DNA of 19,176 bases. Origin: JAQBZY01 sp038117205. GTDB lineage: Bacteria; Pseudomonadota; Alphaproteobacteria; Rhodospirillales; Casp-alpha2. How positions within the stretch are numbered: the first letter of the stretch is position 1; every line of letters starts with the position of its first letter. The notes beneath the pieces are model-generated. The model made no database searches. It had not been told where the DNA came from and was given only the letters and a program-made list of their open reading frames with translations. A program made the translations under genes and the position numbers. This document shows positions 13,817 through 19,176 of this stretch, in pieces. The stretch is from NCBI GenBank assembly GCA_038117205.1, contig JAYOFL010000058.1, positions 1 through 19,176 of the forward strand, given 5' to 3'.

Positions 13817-14184
13817 CACAGCACCTCCGGGGCCAGCGAGACGATCTTCATGTACCGCTTGGCGCGCAGTTCGCGGGTCACCGGGCCGAAGATACGGGTA
13901 CCGATCGGCTCGCCCTGCTTGTTGATCAGAACGGCGGCGTTGCTGTCGAAGCGGATCGACGTGCCGTCCTTGCGGTGAATGTCCTTCGCCGTGCGAACGA
14001 CGACCGCCTGCATCACATCGCCCTTCTTCACGCGGCCGCGCGGAATGGCTTCCTTCACGGAGACGACGATAACGTCGCCGATGGAAGCATACTTGCGCTT
14101 CGAGCCACCCAGCACCTTGATGCACTGGACGCGGCGCGCGCCGGAATTATCGGCGACTTCCAAGTTGGTTTCGACCTGGATCAT
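13816..14184 (-). CDS. rplN: 50S ribosomal protein L14
   Basis: The 122-residue product is uL14, which forms intersubunit bridges with 16S rRNA. Length equals the bacterial norm, and the sequence is highly conserved: MIQVETNLEVADNSGARRVQ, the YASIGDVIVVSVKEAIPRG region, RFDSNAAVLINKQGEPIGTR and the end MKIVSLAPEVL. It opens 31 nt after rpsQ, with a GGAACC element upstream, and its stop overlaps the rplX start. Confidence 0.98.
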   Translation of the reverse strand: MIQVETNLEVADNSGARRVQCIKVLGGSKRKYASIGDVIVVSVKEAIPRGRVKKGDVMQAVVVRTAKDIHRKDGTSIRFDSNAAVLINKQGEPIGTRIFGPVTRELRAKRYMKIVSLAPEVL

Positions 14185-14215
14185 CGTTCAGGTTCCTTCA
14201 ATCCCGCCGGTGCGC

Positions 14216-14452
14216 TCAGGCGCCCTCGGCAATCACTTCCCAGCTCTTACGCCGGGACAACGGCCGGCATTCACGGATCGACACGACATCGCCGATCTTG
14301 CACTTGTTCTCTTCGTCATGCGCCGCGTACTTCTTGGACTTCTTGACGTACTTCTTGTAGATCGGATGCATGACGCGGCGTTCGACGAGGACGGTAACCG
14401 TCTTATCCATCTTGTCGCTGACGACGACGCCCTGCATGACTCGCTTCGGCAT
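14216..14452 (-). CDS. rpsQ: 30S ribosomal protein S17
   Basis: The 78-residue product is uS17, a primary 16S rRNA binder with an OB fold. It opens MPKRVMQGVVVSDKMDKTVT and contains VERRVMHPIYKKYVKKSKKY and the signature GDVVSIRECRPLSRRKSW. Its start lies 11 nt after the rpmC stop, with AAGGAGAC overlapping that stop as ribosome binding site. Typical in length and position. Confidence 0.98.
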   Translation of the reverse strand: MPKRVMQGVVVSDKMDKTVTVLVERRVMHPIYKKYVKKSKKYAAHDEENKCKIGDVVSIRECRPLSRRKSWEVIAEGA

Positions 14453-14463
14453 GTGACGTCTCC

Positions 14464-14670
14464 TTAACCCTTGGCTTTCGCGCCGGCCTGGCGCTCGCCG
14501 AGAATGGTCTTGATGCGCGCGATGTCGCGGCGCACGGCCTTGACGCGGTCGGTCTTTTCCAACTGACCGCTGGACTGCTGGAAGCGGAGGTTGAACGCCT
14601 CCTTGCGAAGGTCGCCGAGCTGATCCTTCAGCTCGTCTTCCGTCTTGGTGCGAATGTCGGCCGCTTTCAT
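14464..14670 (-). CDS. rpmC: 50S ribosomal protein L29
   Basis: The 68-residue product is uL29, a two-helix protein at the tunnel exit that helps form the docking site for trigger factor and SRP. It reads MKAADIRTKTEDELKDQLGD, then LRKEAFNLRFQQSSGQLEKT and RRDIARIKTIL. The frame has an upstream ATG six codons earlier (14688) that would overlap rplP by 14 nt; the Met at 14670 is chosen because it begins the conserved L29 sequence and lies 4 nt after the rplP stop, with AAGGA close upstream. An Ala/Lys tail (GERQAGAKAKG) ends the protein. Confidence 0.96.
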   Translation of the reverse strand: MKAADIRTKTEDELKDQLGDLRKEAFNLRFQQSSGQLEKTDRVKAVRRDIARIKTILGERQAGAKAKG

Positions 14671-14674
14671 GTCC

Positions 14675-15094
14675 TTAACCCTCTTCACCGAGACGCGTTA
14701 CGAAGCGCGTCTTGATCGGGAGCTTCGCCGCAGCGAGTTCGAAGGCGCGGCGCGCCACGTCGGCGGGAACGCCGTCGATTTCGAACATGATGCGGCCCGG
14801 CTTCACCCGGCAGATCCAATATTCCGGGTTGCCCTTACCCTTACCCTGGCGGACTTCGGCCGGCTTCTGCGAGACCGGCACGTCCGGGAAGATGCGGCAC
14901 CAGACACGGCCGGCGCGCTTCATGTGGCGCGTCATGGCGCGGCGCGCCGCCTCGATCTGGCGGGCGGTGATCCGCTCCGGCTCCATGGCCTTCATGCCGA
15001 AGGCGCCGAAATTCAAATCCGTGCCGCCCTTGGCGGTGCCGTGAATACGGCCCTTGAACGCCTTGCGGTACTTTGTTCTCTTCGGAGACAGCAT
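14675..15094 (-). CDS. rplP: 50S ribosomal protein L16
   Basis: The 139-residue product is uL16, which organises the A-site region and is needed for peptidyl transfer and tRNA positioning. It begins MLSPKRTKYRKAFKGRIHGT, contains the AARRAMTRHMKRAGRVWCRI and FPDVPVSQKPAEVRQGKGKG blocks, and ends ELAAAKLPIKTRFVTRLGEEG. It lies 27 nt after rpsC and 4 nt before rpmC. Length and sequence are normal. Confidence 0.98.
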   Translation of the reverse strand: MLSPKRTKYRKAFKGRIHGTAKGGTDLNFGAFGMKAMEPERITARQIEAARRAMTRHMKRAGRVWCRIFPDVPVSQKPAEVRQGKGKGNPEYWICRVKPGRIMFEIDGVPADVARRAFELAAAKLPIKTRFVTRLGEEG

Positions 15095-15121
15095 CGCTCT
15101 CTATCCTTCCTTACGACGGCC

Positions 15122-15799
15122 TCAGCGCTGCGGCTGTTGGTCAAGCTGCAGCTTCTCGGAAGCCATCGGGTCGTGCGCCAGGATCTCGCCCTTGTAGATC
15201 CAAATCTTCACGCCGCAGACACCATACGTGGTGACCGCCGGCTGCTCGCCGTAATCGATGTTGGCGCGCAGCGTGTGCAGCGGCACGCGGCCTTCGCGGT
15301 ACCACTGCATGCGCGCGATTTCCGCGCCGCCGAGACGGCCCGAGCAATTGATACGGATACCCTCGGCGCCCATCCGCATGGCCGACTGAACGGCCCGCTT
15401 CATGGCGCGGCGGATCGACACGCGGCGCTCGATCTGCTGCGCGACGTTCTCGGCGACCAGCTGGGCGTCGATTTCCGGCTTGCGGATTTCGACGATGTTC
15501 AGGTGCACCTCGGCATTCGTCATGTTGGCGACTTCGCGGCGCAGTACTTCGATGTCCTGACCCTTGCGGCCGATGACGACGCCCGGACGCGCGGTGTGGA
15601 TCGTGATGCGCGCCTTCTTCGCCGGCCGCTCGATGACGACCTTTGAGACGCCGGCCTGGGCCAGCTTCTTGCGCAGGAATTCGCGGATCTTGATGTCTTC
15701 GTGCAGCAGTTCGGCGTAGTTGCCGTCGGCGAACCAGCGGGAATCCCAGGTCCGATTGATGCCGAGCCGCAGGCCGACCGGATTGACTTTCTGACCCAT
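15122..15799 (-). CDS. rpsC: 30S ribosomal protein S3
   Basis: The 225-residue product is uS3, which with S4 and S5 forms the mRNA entry helicase. It opens MGQKVNPVGLRLGINRTWDS. The KH-type RNA-binding domain (about residues 38-108) has the GxxG-like element GVVIGRKGQDIEVLRREVAN. The C-terminal domain includes RAMKRAVQSAMRMGAEGIRI and the signature YGVCGVKIWIYKGEI. The ATG shares one base with the rplV stop (TAATG), so translation is probably coupled. A glutamine-rich end (LQLDQQPQR) closes the protein. Confidence 0.98.
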   Translation of the reverse strand: MGQKVNPVGLRLGINRTWDSRWFADGNYAELLHEDIKIREFLRKKLAQAGVSKVVIERPAKKARITIHTARPGVVIGRKGQDIEVLRREVANMTNAEVHLNIVEIRKPEIDAQLVAENVAQQIERRVSIRRAMKRAVQSAMRMGAEGIRINCSGRLGGAEIARMQWYREGRVPLHTLRANIDYGEQPAVTTYGVCGVKIWIYKGEILAHDPMASEKLQLDQQPQR

Positions 15800-16179
15800 T
15801 ACGCCGTCTCCTCGCGTTCGCGGACGACTACCCGCATATTGCTGAAGGGCTTAATGACCCGTGACGAGCGGCCGCGGCCGCGCGCGTGCCAGCGCTTCAT
15901 GATGATGCTCTTGCCGACGGTCGCCTCGGCCACGAAAAGCCGGTCGACGTCGAGCTGATGATTGTTTTCGGCGTTCGCGATGGCGCTTTCGAGAAGCTTC
16001 TTCACGTCCTTGGCGACGCGGCGCTGCGAGAACGCCAGCGCGGCGAGCGCACGGCCGCAATCCTTGCCGCGGATCATCTGCGCAACGATGTTGAGCTTCT
16101 GCGGCGACACACGGATGTGACGCGCGAAAGCCAACGCCTCGTTGTCCTTGAGCTGCCGCTCGGCGGCTTTCTTGCCCAT
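15799..16179 (-). CDS. rplV: 50S ribosomal protein L22
   Basis: The 126-residue product is uL22, whose hairpin lines the exit tunnel constriction and influences macrolide action and nascent-chain stalling. It shows RHIRVSPQKLNIVAQMIRGK, VAKDVKKLLESAIANAENNH, and the tunnel hairpin plus end signature around KRWHARGRGRSSRVIKPFSN. The ATG is 2 nt after the rpsS stop, and the stop overlaps the rpsC start by one base. An N-terminal extension of about 15 residues (GKKAAERQLKDNEAL) precedes the core, as in other alphaproteobacteria. Confidence 0.98.
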   Translation of the reverse strand: MGKKAAERQLKDNEALAFARHIRVSPQKLNIVAQMIRGKDCGRALAALAFSQRRVAKDVKKLLESAIANAENNHQLDVDRLFVAEATVGKSIIMKRWHARGRGRSSRVIKPFSNMRVVVREREETA

Positions 16180-16181
16180 GA

Positions 16182-16460
16182 CTAAGCCCTCTTGCCCTTC
16201 TTGTCGACGCCGTGGCCGAAGTAGTTACGGGTCGGCGAGAATTCACCGAACTTGTGGCCGACCATGTCCTCGGTGACGAGCACCGGCACGAACTTCTGGC
16301 CGTTGTAGACGCCGAACGTCAGACCGACGAACTGCGGCAGGATGGTGGAGCGGCGCGACCACGTCTTGACGACGGTGTTGCGGCCACCCGAGCGCGCGTC
16401 CTCTGCCTTCTTCAGCAGATAACCGTCGACGAACGGACCTTTCCAAACGGAGCGAGGCAC
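16182..16460 (-). CDS. rpsS: 30S ribosomal protein S19 (GTG start)
   Basis: The 92-residue product is uS19, a head protein that pairs with S13 near A-site tRNA. It reads PRSVWKGPFVDGYLLKKAED after the start and has the C-terminal signature region VGHKFGEFSPTRNYFGHG. The initiation codon is GTG (16458-16460): it directly precedes the invariant Pro-Arg-Ser and has a strong GAGGAGG site 8 nt upstream. Length is exactly that of most bacterial S19 proteins. rplV follows after 2 nt. Confidence 0.98.
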   Translation of the reverse strand: MPRSVWKGPFVDGYLLKKAEDARSGGRNTVVKTWSRRSTILPQFVGLTFGVYNGQKFVPVLVTEDMVGHKFGEFSPTRNYFGHGVDKKGKRA

Positions 16461-16468
16461 TGCTAGGC

Positions 16469-16475
16469 CCTCCTC
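16469..16475 (-). promoter_or_regulatory. Strong ribosome binding site for rpsS
   Basis: GAGGAGG on the minus strand begins directly after the rplB stop codon and lies 8 nt from the GTG start of rpsS. It is close to a full anti-16S match and may compensate for the weaker start codon. Confidence 0.8.
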
Positions 16476-17312
16476 TTACTTCTTGCGGACGTGCCGGCTG
16501 CGCATGATCAGCCGATCCGTCTTCTTGTTGCTGCGGGTACGCGCACCCTTCGTCGGCTTGCCCCACGGCGTCACCGGGTGACGGCCGCCGGAGGTGCGGC
16601 CTTCGCCGCCGCCGTGCGGGTGATCGACCGGGTTCATGGCGACGCCACGAACGGTCGGGCGCTTGCCCTTCCAACGCGAGCGACCGGCCTTACCGATCTT
16701 GACGTTCTGCTGGTCCGGGTTCGACACGGCGCCGACGGTGGCCATGCACTCGCCGCGCACCATGCGGAGTTCGCCGGACGCCAGGCGGATCAGGGCGTAG
16801 CCCTGGTCCTTACCGACGAGCTGCACGTAGGTGCCGGCGGAACGGGCGAGCTGACCGCCCTTGCCGATCCGCATCTCGACGTTGTGCACGATCGTGCCGA
16901 CCGGCATCGCCGACAGCGGCATGGCGTTGCCCGGCTTGATGTCGACGGTCGACTTGCCCGACACCACGGTGTCGCCGATCCGCAGGCGCTGCGGCGCCAG
17001 GATGTAGGCGATCTCGCCGTCGGTGTACTCAATCAGGGCGATGAACGCGGTCCGGTTCGGATCGTATTCGATCCGCTTCACCGTCGCCGGAACGTCGATC
17101 TTGGAACGCTTGAAGTCGATCAGGCGGTAGCGGCGCTTGTGACCGCCGCCCTGGTGGCGGACGGTGATGTGACCGGTGTTGTTGCGGCCGCCCTTCTTAC
17201 GCAGACCTTCGGTCAGCGTCTTCTCGGGCTTGCCCTTCCACAACTGCGAGCGGTCGACGAGGACGAGGCCCCGCTGCGACGGCGTTGTGGGATTGTACTG
17301 CTTCAAAGCCAT
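16476..17312 (-). CDS. rplB: 50S ribosomal protein L2
   Basis: The 278-residue product is uL2, a core protein needed for subunit association and peptidyl transferase activity. The N-terminal part shows MALKQYNPTTPSQRGLVLVD and GRNNTGHITVRHQGGGHKRR; the OB and SH3-like domains follow. The C-terminal signature AMNPVDHPHGGGEGRTSGGR holds the histidine equivalent to E. coli His229, implicated in activity. The basic tail (RTRSNKKTDRLIMRSRHVRKK region) is normal. It is 16 nt downstream of rplW and 15 nt upstream of rpsS. Confidence 0.98.
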   Translation of the reverse strand: MALKQYNPTTPSQRGLVLVDRSQLWKGKPEKTLTEGLRKKGGRNNTGHITVRHQGGGHKRRYRLIDFKRSKIDVPATVKRIEYDPNRTAFIALIEYTDGEIAYILAPQRLRIGDTVVSGKSTVDIKPGNAMPLSAMPVGTIVHNVEMRIGKGGQLARSAGTYVQLVGKDQGYALIRLASGELRMVRGECMATVGAVSNPDQQNVKIGKAGRSRWKGKRPTVRGVAMNPVDHPHGGGEGRTSGGRHPVTPWGKPTKGARTRSNKKTDRLIMRSRHVRKK

Positions 17313-17328
17313 TGGTCGGTTCTCCCCG

Positions 17329-17652
17329 TCAGACGCCGGTCGTCACGTCGATGGAATTGCCTTCCGCGAGCGTCACCAACGCCTTCTTGGTATCGCTGCG
17401 GCGGCCGGCCATACCGCGGAAACGCTTGTTCTTGCCTTTGGCGACCAGCGTATTCACGCCCGTCACCTTGACCTTGAACAGTTCCTCGACGGCGGCCTTG
17501 ATCTCGAACTTGTTCGCGTTCAGCGGCACCATGAAGGCGACCTGATTGTGTTCCGAGATCAGGGTCGTCTTTTCGGTCACGAGCGGACGGCGGATCAGTT
17601 CGTAGATCCGTTCCTTGCTCGGCTGATGATCCTTGGGGCTGTAACGGCTCAT
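17329..17652 (-). CDS. rplW: 50S ribosomal protein L23
   Basis: The 107-residue product is uL23, which sits at the tunnel exit and docks trigger factor and SRP. Core features are YELIRRPLVTEKTTLISEHN, FMVPLNANKFEIKAAVEELF and KVTGVNTLVAKGKNKRFRGM. About ten residues before the core (SRYSPKDHQPSKE) form a short N-terminal extension. The ATG overlaps the rplD stop by 4 nt (ATGA), so the two are probably translationally coupled. Confidence 0.98.
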   Translation of the reverse strand: MSRYSPKDHQPSKERIYELIRRPLVTEKTTLISEHNQVAFMVPLNANKFEIKAAVEELFKVKVTGVNTLVAKGKNKRFRGMAGRRSDTKKALVTLAEGNSIDVTTGV

Positions 17653-18269
17653 TTCAGGCGCTCCACCAGCTTGGCCACGGCATCCTTGGTCAGAACCAGC
17701 GTTTCGCGGCGCAGGATGTCGTAGACGTTGGCGCCAACGCTCGGCAGCACGTCGATGCCGACGATGTTGCGCGCCGCCTTGGCGAAGTTCTCGTCGACGC
17801 TCTCGCCGTCGATGATCAGGGCGCGGCCCCAGCCGAGCTTGCCGATCTGCCTCACCAGTTCGGCCGTCTTCGGCGACGTCATCTTGGCTTCGTCGAGAAC
17901 GACCAGCTTGCCTTCGGACGCCTTGGCGCTGAGCGCCGTCTTCAGGGCGAGCTTGCGGACCTTCTTGGTCAGGTCGTGCGCGTGATCGCGAACATGCGGG
18001 CCGAACACCACGCCGCCGCCACGCATGTGCGGCGCCACGGTCGTACCCTGACGGGCGCGGCCGGTGCCTTTCTGCTTGAACGGCTTCTTCTTGGTGGCGG
18101 CGACCTCACCGCGACCCTTGACCTTGTGATTGCCGCTGCGGCGCTTGGCGAGCTGCCAATTGACGGCGCGCGCCAGGAGATCGCCCCGGTAGGCGAGGCC
18201 GAAAACGGCGTCGTCCAGGTCGATCGAACCGGCTTTCTTGGAGTCGAGGCTGACCACGTCCAGTTTCAT
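17649..18269 (-). CDS. rplD: 50S ribosomal protein L4
   Basis: The 206-residue product is uL4, whose loop lines the exit tunnel; in E. coli it also represses the S10 operon by attenuation and translational block. It begins MKLDVVSLDSKKAGSIDLDD, and the tunnel loop is visible at AATKKKPFKQKGTGRARQGT and HMRGGGVVFGPHVRDHAHDL. The frame is open 24 codons upstream over the end of rplC, but the Met at 18269 gives the conserved N-terminus and a 4-nt gap after rplC. The S10 leader, where L4 regulation would act, lies outside the window. Confidence 0.98.
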   Translation of the reverse strand: MKLDVVSLDSKKAGSIDLDDAVFGLAYRGDLLARAVNWQLAKRRSGNHKVKGRGEVAATKKKPFKQKGTGRARQGTTVAPHMRGGGVVFGPHVRDHAHDLTKKVRKLALKTALSAKASEGKLVVLDEAKMTSPKTAELVRQIGKLGWGRALIIDGESVDENFAKAARNIVGIDVLPSVGANVYDILRRETLVLTKDAVAKLVERLK

Positions 18270-18273
18270 GGTC

Positions 18274-19014
18274 TTATTCCTTATTCTCGGTGGCGTCGGC
18301 GGCGACTTCGGCCGCAGCCTCCGGGGCCGCGGGGGCCGCATCGGACTTCAGGCCGGCCGGGGTCGGCAAGTCCTTCGGCATCGTGCGCTTCACCGCGTCG
18401 GTGATGTAGACGTAGCCGCCCTCGGAGCCCGGCACCGCTCCGCGAACCATGATCAGGCCGCGCTCGACGTCGGTCGCGACGACCACCAGGTTCTGCTGCG
18501 TGCGGCGCTTGGCGCCCATGTGGCCGGCCATCTTCTTGCCCTTGAAGACCTTGCCAGGGTCCTGGCGCTGACCGGTCGAACCGTGCGAACGGTGGCTGAC
18601 CGAGACGCCGTGCGTGGCGCGCAGGCCGCCGAAGTTGTAGCGCTTCATGACGCCGGCGAAGCCCTTACCGATGGTCGTACCGGCGACGTCGACGTGCTGG
18701 CCGACGACGAAGTGGTTGGCGCCGATCTCGGCACCGACTTCGACCAGATTCTCGGGCGTCACCCGGAATTCGACCATCCGCTTCTTCGGCTCGACCTTCG
18801 CCTTGGCGAAATGGCCGCGCATCGCCTTGGAGACGCGCTTCACCTTCGCCTTGCCGCAACCGAGCTGCACGGCCGTATAGCCGTCCTTGTCCTCGGTCCG
18901 CTGCGCGACGACCTGAAGGTTGTCGAGCGACAGCACCGTCACGGGGACGTGCGTGCCGCCCTCCGCGAAAAGGCGGGTCATCCCGAGCTTTTGTGCAATC
19001 ACACCGGTCCGCAT
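18274..19014 (-). CDS. rplC: 50S ribosomal protein L3
   Basis: The 246-residue product is uL3, an early assembly protein reaching towards the peptidyl transferase centre. It opens MRTGVIAQKLGMTRLFAEGG. The loop segment GSTGQRQDPGKVFKGKKMAG contains the glutamine at the position methylated by PrmB in E. coli L3. After the core a tail of about 30 residues rich in Ala, Pro and Glu (from about residue 217) extends the protein beyond the 209 residues of E. coli; similar tails are common in alphaproteobacteria. GAGGAAC, overlapping the rpsJ stop, is the ribosome binding site. Confidence 0.98.
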   Translation of the reverse strand: MRTGVIAQKLGMTRLFAEGGTHVPVTVLSLDNLQVVAQRTEDKDGYTAVQLGCGKAKVKRVSKAMRGHFAKAKVEPKKRMVEFRVTPENLVEVGAEIGANHFVVGQHVDVAGTTIGKGFAGVMKRYNFGGLRATHGVSVSHRSHGSTGQRQDPGKVFKGKKMAGHMGAKRRTQQNLVVVATDVERGLIMVRGAVPGSEGGYVYITDAVKRTMPKDLPTPAGLKSDAAPAAPEAAAEVAADATENKE

Positions 19015-19025
19015 CGTTTCGTTCC

Positions 19026-19176
19026 TCAGAGTTTGATCTCGACGTCGACGCCGGCCGCCAGGTCGAGCTTCATCAGCGCGTCCACGGTTTGCGGCGTCGG
19101 ATCGACGATGTCGAGAACCCGCTTGTGGGTGCGGATTTCGAATTGCTCACGCGACTTCTTGTCGACGTGCGGCGAA
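19026..19176 (-). CDS. rpsJ: 30S ribosomal protein S10, C-terminal part (cut by window edge)
   Basis: The last 49 codons of uS10 are present; the start lies beyond the window. Visible residues include SPHVDKKSREQFEIRTHKRV, then LDIVDPTPQTVDALMKLDLA and the terminal GVDVEIKL, all highly conserved in S10, a head protein that in E. coli also acts with NusB in antitermination. It is 11 nt upstream of rplC and should be the first gene of the S10 operon, possibly behind tuf. Confidence 0.97.
   Translation of the reverse strand, partial: SPHVDKKSREQFEIRTHKRVLDIVDPTPQTVDALMKLDLAAGVDVEIKL

Noticed and set aside
1..19176. A novel defence, secretion or biosynthetic system
   Set aside because: Apart from short spacers the window is filled by recognisable housekeeping genes; no unexplained gene of meaningful length remains.

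Overview
The window is a core chromosomal segment of a high-GC (roughly 60-65% by eye) proteobacterium, most likely an alphaproteobacterium of Rhodospirillales type. The reasons are the intact S10-spc-alpha ribosomal gene order, a short-LID adenylate kinase directly overlapping secY, a long cysteine-poor S14, an RpoA that opens with a Lys-Asn-Trp-Gln-Glu motif, and a downstream set of S1C protease, rarA, crcB and rluC. The taxonomic call is inference from gene order and protein style. A run of 10 Ns inside rplO shows that this is a draft assembly.

Every gene I can support lies on the minus strand, so the genes read from right to left. From 19176 down to about 7844 lies the S10/spc cluster: rpsJ (cut by the window edge), rplC, rplD, rplW, rplB, rpsS, rplV, rpsC, rplP, rpmC, rpsQ, rplN, rplX, rplE, rpsN, rpsH, rplF, rplR, rpsE, rpmD, rplO, secY, adk. 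Gaps are mostly 0-40 nt, with several stop/start overlaps that suggest translational coupling. No rpmJ is present between secY and rpsM.

A near-consensus sigma-70 promoter (7780-7807) sits between adk and rpsM and probably starts, or boosts, the alpha operon rpsM-rpsK-rpoA-rplQ. rpsM uses a TTG start and rpoA a GTG start. The rpoA-rplQ spacer carries two exact 34-nt tandem repeats plus a third divergent unit; each can fold into a hairpin. A strong intrinsic terminator (5124-5154) closes the operon after rplQ.

Below the terminator are five more minus-strand genes: a periplasmic HtrA/Do-like serine protease, a dienelactone hydrolase family protein, and a tightly overlapping trio rarA-crcB-rluC (AAA+ replication-fork ATPase, fluoride channel, 23S rRNA pseudouridine synthase). 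The leftmost 160 bases are lower in GC, have no recognisable gene and contain a short imperfect direct repeat.

Functionally the window is almost all translation, transcription and protein export machinery, with a quality-control and housekeeping tail. I see no defence system, prophage, CRISPR array, tRNA or complete mobile element. The least-explained items are the tandem hairpins between rpoA and rplQ and the low-GC left edge.
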